Source: Cyclina sinensis
Taxonomy: Eukaryota; Mollusca; Bivalvia; Venerida; Veneridae
DNA length: 64,000 nt
Direction of reading: 5' to 3'
Assembly (NCBI GenBank): GCA_012932295.1
Contig: JAAONU010000001.1
Span: forward strand, 8,703,104-8,767,103
The translations under genes and the position numbers were made by a program. The notes under the pieces are model-generated. The model did no database searches. It worked only from the letters and a program-made list of their open reading frames with translations, and was not told the origin of the DNA. Below are positions 1-10,800 of this stretch, one piece after another (within the stretch, counting starts at the first letter, position 1; each line of letters starts with the position of its first letter).

Positions 1-775
1 AGAAAAACTTCAGTGTAGGAGATTGAATAACATTTAAATTGTCATTTCGATTTAGTCAGTGAAACATTTACAGCAGATAACAACTGATTTACAACATTCA
101 GGACTTATGCAAGATTATTAAGTTTTTCAATTCAATTCCAACAGAAATTATCTATATATCATTCTTAATTGAGAGACAAGTTTTTCAATTGTCAAAAGTG
201 AAATGTTGAATCAATTTACAAGGCAAAATTGAAAAACAGTTTTGCTACCAACTATCACTGAAAATAAATTACAACCAACATCTCCATTATAAATTTATTC
301 TATTATTCGGAGTTAACTTTCTAATGCTTGTTTGAAGTTTTCCACATTTCCTTGGATGAAAATGTTTAAATTAAACATCATGCAAAATTAAACACATAAT
401 CACCCTAAATATGTACGGTACATTCAAAATAAGTTGCACCAATGATAAAGAAAATGGTAATTCAACTATGCTATGAGTTGGTATGAATTTACAGAGACTA
501 TATATCAAAGGGTATATGTGAAAAAAATGCCATTTGCTTCTTTATTTTATTTCATGTAAAACTTTCTTGCATTACCTTTCAGTATATGTTTTTAGTACAT
601 CTACATGTAATGAAAATAGTAACAAGTTAATCTGCAGATATCTTTTTCATGGTACCGACATTATTGCTTCACTTTATAGACATACGTAATTAGCATACTC
701 ATCAAAAAATCTTTATGATCTTAAATCTAAGCATGACATCAAAACATTTTACTGACACCATCAATTTAAAATTAC

Positions 776-923
776 CTCCAAATCTTTTCAAACAGCGGTC
801 CAAGTGCATCTTGTGGAAAAGAGTAGATCAGTGGGTCACTACGTCTGACTATCAAGTACCAGCCAGAACTAAGTGTCCGTCTCATCCGAATGTCTGTTTC
901 TCTCTTCGTTCTGCTAACACACC
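776..923 (-). CDS. Candidate internal exon of an unidentified protein-coding gene
   Basis: Read on the minus strand, an intron-like end (TTTTCAG, plus positions 930-924) is followed by 148 bases with one open frame, then a donor (GGAG|GTAAT, exon ending at 776). The frame encodes about 49 residues including SGWYLIVRRSDPLIY and then FPQDALGPLFEKIWR, a mixture of charged, aromatic and hydrophobic residues unlike the Phe/Leu/Lys-rich frames of the AT-rich background. GC content is visibly higher than the flanks. The exon starts two bases into a codon and ends with two bases of one, so it needs neighbouring exons, none of which I can identify here. I do not recognise the protein family and assign no function. 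The open frame continues upstream to an ATG at 996, but that part is AT-rich and is probably intron. It could be a pseudogene fragment; conservation was not testable. Confidence 0.5.
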
Positions 924-1326
924 CTGAAAACCACACAAATACCATAATTACACCCTCTATTACATCTTTCATGAACAGTAATTTTACAAACCGCATTGTA
1001 TATATTTAATTTTTGCCATAAAGGTTCAATGTAACATGCTTTTACAAGATTTAGATCAACACCTTCTTCATACAGCAAAAATGATGGACCAAGATCATTA
1101 CATCAGATACACCCATTTTCAGAGGTGCAGATGACAGCAGTGTACCAAAAAAAAAAACCTGGCAAGAAATTCATGTGTGTAGTGATAAACTTAAGTATGC
1201 ATGTCTTCCATAAATCTTGCACAGAGTTTAACTTTCTCTAGAAGAAACCTAAGTATTGCCAGGACCTCTAGGAGGACTCATCCATTTGCTTGACCAACTT
1301 GCTCAAACTTCATTCTGATGTGCAGA
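924..1326. other. AT-rich non-coding stretch
   Basis: This lies between the exon candidate and the SINE. If the exon is real, this is the intron upstream of it. I see only AT-rich sequence and a short A-run near 1147, with no supported gene or repeat. Confidence 0.5.
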
Positions 1327-1626
1327 ATGTGATCAGGGCGGATCAGTGGTCCAGCGCTGAACTGGTATTCCAGGGACTGAGAGTTCAATCCCCAGCTCCT
1401 CAACTAAAATTATTGTCTTTTAGGTAAGACGTTAAACCAAGATCTATGTATCAGCGCTATACACTGAGCATGGAAAAGAACCAGGGGTGTCTCTGGAATG
1501 GGATGATTCTGCATCTTGCACTATCCCTTACAACCTAAAATAACTAAGCTCTGCAGGGGGAGCTGGTCATGTGGGCAACCGGTACAGATGATAAATAAAC
1601 TCAAATAGATGAGAACATGTGATCAG
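1327..1626 (+). mobile_element. tRNA-derived SINE with 10-bp target-site duplication
   Basis: A direct repeat ATGTGATCAG at 1327-1336 and 1617-1626 brackets about 280 bases. The 5' part reads like a degenerate tRNA: GATCAGTGGTCCAGC from 1341 takes the A-box position and GAGTTCAATCC from 1381 matches the pol III B box (GGTTCRANTCC). The body contains GACGTTAAACCAAGATC, then GAACCAGGGGTGTCTCTGG, and ends in AAATAAACTCAAATAG. The same body occurs in antisense near 10.6-10.8 kb and in sense after 58.8 kb, which supports a dispersed family. The GACGTTAAACC region resembles conserved central or tail domains of animal SINEs as I remember them. It would be moved by LINE machinery and has no coding capacity. 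Confidence 0.8.
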
Positions 1627-3382
1627 AAAGACAAATGTCATATAATTAAGTATAAACCTTGATAAATGATGTAACCAGTAAATGACAATCACTAAATCAT
1701 CTACTGTTACCATTACTGACAATATGTTATCATTTAATTCAAGCCACCCAGCATCTTAATATATATGCAACTTCCAGATGTAATCTAAGAAAAATTATTT
1801 CAATTTCTACCTTTGATCAACTTAAAATTTATAATACATAATATTAACTTCAATAAAATAATTACTATCTTTCATACAAAAAGCCACCATATATTTCAAA
1901 ACATGAACAACTTAAGCGGACATGTACCCATTTATCTGTTATGCAAAATTTAAAATCTAATTTAATTTGATTCAGTAGGTTAAAAAATAACAACGGCTGA
2001 AAGTAACCAAGAGTGTAGAAAATCGAAACAAGTGATGCGAACATCCTATACCTACAGTTTATGAATGAAATTTACGTTGATGGGAATAAAGTGAAAAAAT
2101 CACCCATATATTTGAAAAGGAAGATATTGAATTTGATCCTTTTTTGTAGCAAGCACGTGTTATGCATAAATTTATATATTTAAACAGTTTTTAATGGTGC
2201 AGTATGCATTTAAATGTGGACAAAAACTTGTTGCTTTTAACACTAAAATAGTAAACAAACCTCCATTTGCAAAATACTTTTAAAATGATTCATATAAGTC
2301 TGTATAAGAGTTGTATAAACTTGTTTAGAGCAAAACTGGTTGATTTTCTTAACTTGTGGAATGAGGTTTGAAGTCTTAATCTTTCCTAAGATTTCCACAG
2401 GGCATGAGACACACAAATTCCACAGCACATGTTGAAGGTTGGGGATGCAAAGCCTCTCCTGTATTGAAATGAGACTAAGTTTTCTAAGAGTTCAAACCAT
2501 TTCAGAACCATTTTGTCACTTACAATGAATTGAGATTATACAGACCCTAATTTGTATTAATTTTATATCTAGGCAATGGATAACTTGTATCAAAGCTTGT
2601 AACAACTACAAAGACGTTAGTTCTGAATTCTATCTATATTGAAGTAAAAAAGTAAAAATATGGTATGCTAGGTTGGCAAATTTCCTTTCTTATTTAGCCA
2701 TATACTTTCAAGGTTACAGTCTGAAAACATTTTAGAAATATGTAAGTAAGTATAACAAGTGTGTATCCTTTGCATAGAATTTATGAATGAATGTTAAGCT
2801 GCGCTGGGAATTTTGAGCGAAAGAAGTAAATGACAAATGAGCACTATAGATAACTAATCTGATCTTATATACGATAAATATGCGTAATGCATGATATTTA
2901 TTTGCATAAACAGCATGTTTAAATGCTAACCGAATTTAAAATTCTAGAAAAAAAATTTGTTTTCACACATAGATGTAAATGCTACCCTTATCTGAACATC
3001 TAGAGGACAGCATATTTTGATACTGATTCACGTTTAAAAATTCCTAATCCTTTCCTAATTCAACAGAAGATGTAAATTATGGGCAGGGCATTACGTTTCT
3101 TTTTATCTATAATGTACATCAAATTTTTTATAACATTTTGAAAGTACTGCAGTTAAACTAAAATTATTCATAAACATCAACCCTGATCACTATTTCCTCA
3201 ATAAAACTGCCCAGCAATGGCTGTTATGTGAAGGTTGCTGCCATACAAGTGATGTCAGCTGGACACATCTGATTTTAACTTCAATGAAATCAAGCTCTCT
3301 GACTGTTGGAACCCAGTAACCTTTCCTCAATATTAGTCCTCATGTATCAAACTTACATACATTTTTCATTCTTAATATCGAA
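1627..3382. other. AT-rich stretch, nothing recognised
   Basis: Read on both strands, this holds short random frames only. I found no exon-like composition shift, tandem array or terminal inverted repeat. Confidence 0.5.
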
Positions 3383-3475
3383 GTTCCCAGTGGAATTCGA
3401 ACCTGCACTGAACAGCACCAACTGCCTGGCAATGCAAAGTAAGAACATTTTAAACCACTTGGCCATTACAACAAC
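3383..3475 (-). mobile_element. Degenerate class II tRNA-like sequence (SINE head or tRNA pseudogene)
   Basis: The minus strand reads TGGCCAAGTGGTTTAAAAT (A-box, D-arm like tRNA-Ser or tRNA-Leu), then a long variable-arm-sized spacer, then CAGGTTCGAATTCCACTGGG (a good B box). Length of about 93 bases fits a long-variable-arm tRNA. The putative acceptor strands (GTTGTAA and TGGGAAC) pair at only about three to four of seven positions, so a working tRNA is unlikely. A tRNA-derived SINE head or tRNA pseudogene fits better. No clear SINE body or target duplication was found. Confidence 0.5.
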
Positions 3476-6400
3476 CCCAAAGAGGTTGTGCAAATACTGG
3501 GATATAAGTGTCCACCTCACACCACACCAATGACAGGTGTTAAATGTATGACAACATTGACTATATGTTAAGGTCTTATTAAATATTTAACTACTAGGAA
3601 AAAGTATAAATTTTTACCATAAATTTTAGAACAATGAATGTCATCTTTTGGTGAGCTCATATCATGATCGTTTAATTACGTGTTCAGTGTTCAAACTATC
3701 AACCTTATATACTTTGTCCCTGCTCCCCTCCCGTAGTGCTATACATCTTACCCCTATTTATGACTGTTAAAAAACAAAATTGAGAAAACCAACCCAAAAA
3801 AAAACTTTCATAGCATTTTACAGCTAACTGTGCAAAAAAATTATTTTTTTAGATGAAGTACATCCAAGTATGTCAACATGCCTAGATTAAGTCCTATAAA
3901 TTAATCTCACTTTTCTCAGTCTTTGTAATTTTTGGGGGTATGAAAGTTCATACTTCAACAACTATATATCTAATTATTAAATAGTTTTGCATTGTGACAT
4001 AAAAAATATTTACATATTACATACATATGTCCACAAGTTTTTTCTTATTAAATTAAGCATTTGTATTTGCACAACTTTGGCGAGACAAAATTTTTTTTGC
4101 ACTATGGAAAATCATCTTTCCTTCACCATTCTGCCAAGAGTACTTATTCATGTCTGATGTTGTTTTTTTCTTACTCTGCCTAACATTAATTTCTCACATA
4201 GCAGTTTCATACCAGGTGGACTTTGTCAAAAATAATTTTCCTGGTCAAAAATGTGAAGAAATCCTGAAAATTCCCAGCTTTCTTTCTGCGATGTTATCAA
4301 ACATTCCACAGAATGTGGTAGTTAATTTATGTTTATAATATCTCTGAAATTTCATTCATGATATGCCTATTAAACTTAAATTTTTCTTCCTTTCTGTCTG
4401 TATAAGGCATTCAATGTTGCATAAAATTTTCTCATTTAACAGAAATCTTTGATAAAACTGTTCCCCAATACTTTGTCATGCTCAGCACAAATCTGGTAAC
4501 GTGATCATTTGTTTCAGTATGAGAAAGGTCTCTTTTTATGTGTAATATATGACAAATCTGACCATTAGAATTAATGGTATAATTAAGGGAATTCATTGAA
4601 AGTAAAAGTATGAATAAGGTGTCAGCTGTGGCTATTATGTAACAAAGCTGGCCAATTTTGTAATATAAGAAAGGGACTTAACTCCTTAGTAAAAGCTGTT
4701 TGCTCCTTGAATCATGTCTAATCAAATCTTCTGGACAAATTTGTTTAGAATCCATGACTGAGACTTACATTAAATGGAGATGACATCATGAAAAACAAAC
4801 TGAATAAAACAAATTGTGGAAATGACACTCAGAAACACCCATATCCTTGCCACACTGATCTGGAGATGAAACAAGAGGCCTGTATCAGTTGTTGTTAAAA
4901 CTTGTCAGAAAACACAATCATTGTCACTAATATCATGCTTTAGTATCAACAAGGGTTAAGACTTATGAATGCATGATCCTCTACTCACCTAAAGTTGAAG
5001 AGCCTGTTTCTTTTACGAGTCTTTTTCTTTGAGACAGACCAACAAAGGGCCAACTTTTTATACAAGTTGATTGACAATATGCCATCACTCCTGGCACATT
5101 ATTTGCCACAAATGATCAATATGATGCAATATTAAACTGTTATTATTACATTTACGACTTGTTTACGAAATATTTAATAATTATTTGTTAACTGCCTTTG
5201 TTTATATGACAAGGCTTTAAATTATTTGATAATATTTCGCTCATTATGATTTGTGGTGATCATTAACTCTCATTTATTACAAAATTTTTAAATAATATTC
5301 ACAGAAAAGATATTAAAATTTGTTTTTTTTGAATACAGTACAATTAATGACTGGTAACACATAACATCTTTCAGCATTTCTTTTTGTTACACCTTAATAT
5401 GGCATAATTTATCAAACAATAATCATCTTTTCAACTAATGTTAATTTATGACTAGGAAGACTCTACAAGAGCAATAACTTTTGAAATATTACAGTATCAG
5501 CTTTTCATTTGATTTTCTATTTTACTTTTAGAATAACTGCTTATTTTAAAAACTTCATCCTCAGATGATATGCATGTTTTGTTTTTGCTTTTTGTTTGCT
5601 CTTTAAAAAGGGACTATAAAATGTTTGAAACCACAGCAAAATACAACATCCATCTATAACAAGTTTGGATAGGTACAGACAAAGTTCTAAAATAGTCAGC
5701 AGACATAGTATAAAAGAAAAAAATTCAGAAGATTTAACACATCCAAATTCACATCTTGGGAAATACAAACGATTATCAGACTTGAATAACAGGTCAGAAT
5801 GTATGACTGAAGAAGCTTGGTAAAGCATGGGTAAGGAAGTGATGTTTCCTGAAGCCAACAACTTTGTCTGACACTTGCAGTGATAATATAATTCACCATG
5901 TGCAGAGGCACACTTGTATCTACAAAGGATCTTAGTATGAAGTGCCCTTTACCTAAAAATGTTTCAATCAATAAGACACCACAATAAATGTATTTTCTGA
6001 CCAAGTCGAATTAGCTGCATTATCTATCCAGTTAAACTGGAAGTTGACTTACTTTTTTGTCAAAGTGTTTTTTGTGTGTGTAAACTTAACATATCAAATG
6101 TTTCACATTCTGCAATAAAACAGGCATCCACATGTTGTACAGTCTGCAAGAGACCCCTGTTGGAAATATTTCATGTAACTGCAGCTTGATTTTATCACAG
6201 TTCATGTCTACTTGGTGATGATAAAAATCTGCCTATGAAATAATCTCACATTAGGGCCCCAGCATGGCCTATATCTCACATGAAATACCAGGCTGTCAGT
6301 CAGCCTCATTAACACTTCCAATGTTTCTATTCAACCATCATATAAATCACTTAAGAGAATGTCTTTACTCCATGTATCAAAGACCCCCTGCCTATAGGTG

Positions 6401-7204
6401 CATGGCCCCTTCAAAACCTTGCAATAATTGGTAGTTATGACTCTTGTCAATCAAAATAAGTTACCTATTCATGTTCAAAATTTTTTTCTGCAGTAAAATG
6501 CCAAGATGAAAAAATCATGGAACTCTTTCTACAAGCATTCATACATGTTTTAAAACCCTTACTTTTCTTCTACTTTTTGCAATTCTGAGCTTTTCTGCTT
6601 TTCATCAAGAACAACAGACAACTAGGGTATATCTACAGTATACACTGTCGACTTCACAGTTTTAGACTTTTTTTTTTAGTTTCAGACATCATCTTGTATG
6701 CAGTTTCAAGCAAACAATGTTGCTGTTCTTGATGAGTACATAGTAACGGTACAAGCTTAAATCATGGCAACAATTCCGCCTTCAAAACAAGGGCAGACAA
6801 CTGTCAGCCTGAACATCCAGGCAGTGACAGGTAATTGCAGGTACTGTTCACAATTCAGTCATCTGACAGAAATTTTTTCAACTGACTGCTTTGCTCCAAC
6901 TGAATGATGATACATACATATCAAAAATTCTGAAGGCAATAACTAATCATAACTCTTACAGACTTGAACCAAGCACTTCCTCTGATTAAAGACCTACACA
7001 GTGTTAAGTCCACAAGTGGAAGTTAGCTACTTTCCAATCCTAAAAATTTTGGGAAGTGTTAGCTTGAACCTATTTATTTTATACCAACAGGAAAACAACT
7101 ACTTGCAATTTCTTTTTAAACCCACTTGATGTTTGCTTCCTGGATTCAAACCAGTACCTGCACTGTAAATTTGGAATGCAGAATCCACTAAAGAATGACA
7201 TCCA
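3476..7204. other. AT-rich stretch, nothing recognised
   Basis: Roughly 3.7 kb of AT-rich sequence with homopolymer runs such as the T-run near 6670. Frames of 60-106 codons at 4150 (+) and 5541-6004 (-) have the Phe/Ile/Leu/Lys-rich composition expected by chance. I saw no splice-bounded exon or repeat structure. Confidence 0.5.
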
Positions 7205-7272
7205 TAGTGAGGTTCGAACTAGCAATCTCTAGATCGGGAGTCCAGCATTGTAACTACTCAACCACTGTTCCC
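7205..7272 (-). mobile_element. Degenerate tRNA-like SINE head
   Basis: The minus strand reads CAGTGGTTGAGTAGTTACAA (D-arm or A-box like), then CTGGACTCCCGATCTAGAG (anticodon-arm like) and GCTAGTTCGAACCTC (B box). Order and spacing fit a tRNA of ordinary length, but stems are imperfect. It is probably the head of an old SINE inserted in antisense, with no preserved tail seen at lower coordinates. Confidence 0.5.
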
Positions 7273-10080
7273 AATCCATTAGGTTCATAAAGGCATGATT
7301 CCCTCATCCCCCCCTCCACTGCTGCACCCACATCTCAAAATTTAGTGTTTAATAATCAATTTACCTTCACACAATCTGTCATGCATCAACAGTTGTAGTC
7401 CTTAAAACTTTATGCTGCCCTTTATTCAACATGTCTTCCTGACACCCTGCAATACAAAGGGGCAAAATCATAAATATTACACAACAAAAGAGGAGGTCAA
7501 AATACAGTAAGGAAACAGGTCATTTTTCAAGGGCAGGAAACTTTTTAGTGCTTGTTGTAAATATTTCTGGTAAAAACTTTATTTCCTGAAATCAAAGACT
7601 TTTATTTGTGACCACTATAAAACTATCATGGTCTCTTGGGGCTACTGCTCAATCACTAGGTCAATTTCTCTAAGACCTGTAAAAATTAGATTGGTTTTAG
7701 TCAATTATCAGTAACTTGTTGACTGGTTGCATAAAATTTCCAAGATAATTGCTAATTTGTTCACTGTGTCATTCTCAGTGGGTGGGGTAAGAACAACAGT
7801 TAAACCCATTTTATCACTCAGACAGAAGACCTTAATAATGATATATTGCAATTAAGATATAAGGAAGAAGATAATAACTAGAAAAATAGGAAAGAAGTTA
7901 TCTTGTAAGTTGAAATGAATGTATTTTTGTATAATTTTCATGCTTATTTTTCTTTTTCTTAAAAAGTAAAAACAACTGTTACATACAAGGCCACTTACTG
8001 TTTTGAAACTCTTGTCAGCAATTTGTTTTGATGGGAGGAGTGTTTTAAGTTATGGTCAAATGGAACAAATATTAATGTTCTTGTATTTTATGGTTTCAAG
8101 GGTAGGACATAATGGATAATCTTGCCACTGACAACAATGCCAAAATTTTTGTTGCTACATTAAGTGTCAGCTCTATGTGAATTATGATAAAAAGGTCAAA
8201 ATATTTTAAGCAAGGTTTCATATCTGGCTGAATACCTTTTACAAATATCTCATTAACGAAAATTAGCATAAATTAGTATCGCTTAATTGTCAGAAACTGC
8301 TAATTAAACAAAGATGGCTCCACTGTCTGTCAGTATATAGAAAAGTCCAGGTAATTATGAGAATTTTTTTTTTTTAAGTAGTATTTTCATCACATCTTGA
8401 AATTTATTCGCAATGGGTAAGTCCCTGGTGTTTTGCAAACTGAAGCAAATCGGACAGTAAATGGCAAGGTTAGAAAATAAAATTGTAAAAAAAACAAACA
8501 AATGTAATGAAAAATGTTTCGATTCCCCAGATCTAATGTGTTTAATGTCAAAAGGCTCATCTGTGGAGAGCTTAACTAGGACATATATGGCAAAACTGTT
8601 TACATGACAGATTGGCTTTAATGGTAATGATATTATTTTCATTTTATCCTCTATATATGGACATAAGTTATCAAAATAATTTACTAAATAATTGATTAAT
8701 AAATTTAGTTTCTGTTGTTGTTGCAGACAACCATCTGATGTGAAACAATGGAGTAATTCAAACAAGCAACCACTTGTAAACAGCTAGAAATTCAACCAAT
8801 CAGCACCTAGAACTTCAGATCTTGTTCTGCTGTCAGCATTTTAAAACACTCAACACCAACATATGACAAAACTTCATAGAAAAGCAGTACTATGACAATG
8901 ATTACTTTTAAATCTTTTAATTACAGAGCAAAAAATTTGTTAGAAAACGACACTGCTGTTTCTTGCAGATGATGCGAAGTAAAAGCATGTTAGTGTGAAG
9001 TTTTTTAAGGCACGACCTCCAGCATTTAAGAACGTTGAGAAGACATCAAGTGCAAATTTTAAACAAACATCGGGATAATAGTCGACTAGCTGCTCACAAT
9101 GGGACCAGATACCTTAACTTCTCAAGAGTGTTGCGACCAAAAGGTAAACACCTTATCTTTTGTAACAGTAATATTTGAATAAAATTTTAATAAGTCAAAC
9201 CTCAGAATTTCAACGGTACCTGATCATTATCTACTGGAAAGATTTAAATTCAACAAGTCGGCAAAATAACGCATTTAACCAAATATTATTTTCTTATCGC
9301 TAATAAATTTATTTCTCTTTGTTCGAATTCTAAAAAGATTTTATCAATACATCTGACAAAAGCTTCTAGGTTAAAGGGCAAACAGATAATTATAGGAATA
9401 TATGTTTACTCTGAAACTCATTTTCTTTCTTTCACAGTCGTGGCAGATCATCTTTTAGACACTTATTTAAACTAATATTTTGTAATTTCTGAAAATCAAT
9501 TACTAAATAAACTCTGTAACAATATAAGCACCATCTTTTCATTTCAGCACGCTTTCTGAGTTAAAAGATTTAATTTCAATGTTTGAATTCAAATGAAACA
9601 AATTTCCTTATCTATTCAATTTTTCAACCTTCTTTCTCCAATAATTCCTTTAAAACTTTTTGAATCTTTGAATAAATATCAAAAACACATCAAATTTAGA
9701 GTATTGAGGTTGACAAATTATTACAAACATTGATATTTAGGGTTTATTGAATTTGCCATCACTCTTTCAGAGACTTAAATAGGCCTCACCTTTGATCGCA
9801 TGTTACTTAATGTATAGGAGTGCCACAAAAATCTAAGCAAAAAAAAATATTTTCACTGTTCAAATGTTCACAAAATACATACATGTAATTAGAAATATTT
9901 TACCCTCTGATCAATTTTTAACACTGAAAAGCAACCACAATGAATCTTAATTAGGTAGCATTCACATAACATAAATGTGACACTGAAATTACATAAATGT
10001 AATATTTAAGTAATTCTGGATTATTCAAAATGAATTCTTAGATAAACATGTAAGAAGCATAAGAAACAGTATTTAAGATT
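7273..10080. other. AT-rich stretch, nothing recognised
   Basis: This contains a 136-codon minus frame (8355-8765) rich in Phe, Leu, Ile and Lys and interrupted by nothing resembling a domain; I regard it as chance. A short patch at 8960-9160 (TTTCTTGCAG then a more mixed sequence ending AAAAGGTAAAC) has splice-like ends but no sustained frame. Confidence 0.45.
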
Positions 10081-10492
10081 TAAACAAGACCTGTTTGACA
10101 TATGCCCCCAAATGTGACCTTGACCTCTGAGCTGGACACCTGATTCTTGTACATACCATGTTGTCATGTGCTACACATTTATGCCAAGTCATTTTAAAAT
10201 ACATCCTGGAATGACAGAATTGTTGACTGGACATGACCACCAATGCACTTTTATAAAAATTTCCTTTCAAGTTCAAGTGTGACCTTGACCTTTGACCTAC
10301 AAACCTGTGTCTTGCAGCATGTCACACGATGTCTCAATGTGCCACACATTCATGCAAAATTATTTCAAAATCTATTCATGACTGACAAAGTAATGGACTG
10401 GACAAAAGGCAGACAGACTGACAGATGGAGAGAGACAGACGGACAGACAGACAATTCAAAAACTATATGCCTCCCTTCGGCGGCATAAAAAC
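10081..10492 (+). repeat. Two-monomer GACCTTGACC modular repeat ending in a GACAGACAG run
   Basis: GACCTTGACC occurs at 10116-10125 and 10281-10290, and each is followed at similar spacing by CATGTTGTCATGTGCTACA or CATGTCACACGATGTCTCA and then by TGCCAAGTCATTTTAAAATA or TGCAAAATTATTTCAAAATC. This gives two diverged monomers with a period of about 165. The 3' end is a GACAGACAGAC-rich run (10435-10453), followed by CTCCCTTCGGCGGCATAAAAA. I recall very similar monomers as common dispersed repeats in bivalves and other molluscs. It has no coding capacity, although short frames cross it. The second monomer contains overlapping AGGTCA-type half-sites (minus strand). Confidence 0.65.
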
Positions 10493-10615
10493 AGCTTTCA
10501 AGTCCTCTATAAGATTTTCTAAGAACATAAATGTTGTTGCAAAATTGTATAACGAACTGTTTATAAGGCAGCTTTCAAATACTTATCATCTTTACAGTAC
10601 ACTGTAATTATTGTT

Positions 10616-10800
10616 GGCAAGGGTTGCCAATATGACGGACACCCCTAGAAGTGCTTAGCTATTGAAGATTGTGGGAGATAGTGCATGATTCAGAAAGCAC
10701 ACCACTCCAGAGACACATCAGCTGGTTCCTATTCATGCTCAATGTATAACACTGGTACCAGGGACTTTGGTTTAGAGTCTCATACAAAAGACAATACTTT
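10616..10800 (-). mobile_element. 5'-truncated antisense copy of the SINE at 1.3 kb
   Basis: Reverse-complemented, this reads GTCTTTTGTATGAGACTCTA, later TATACATTGAGCATG, GTGTCTCTGGAGTGG, TGCACTATCTCCCACAA and CATATTGGCAACC. The SINE at 1337-1616 has GTCTTTTAGGTAAGACGTTA, TATACACTGAGCATG, GTGTCTCTGGAATGG, TGCACTATCCCTTACAA and CATGTGGGCAACC in the same order. The tRNA-like head is missing beyond about 10800, as expected for a 5'-truncated insertion. Confidence 0.7.

Noticed and set aside
3383..3475. Functional tRNA-Ser or tRNA-Leu gene
   Set aside because: The acceptor strands pair at only three to four of seven positions, and no terminator-like T-run follows directly on the minus strand.
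8355..8765. 136-codon minus frame
   Set aside because: Low-complexity AT-driven composition, with no splice sites, domains or GC rise. Frames of this length occur by chance in 64 kb.
10425..10460. GACA microsatellite as an independent locus
   Set aside because: The GACAGACAG run is the usual 3' part of the surrounding modular repeat rather than a separate feature.
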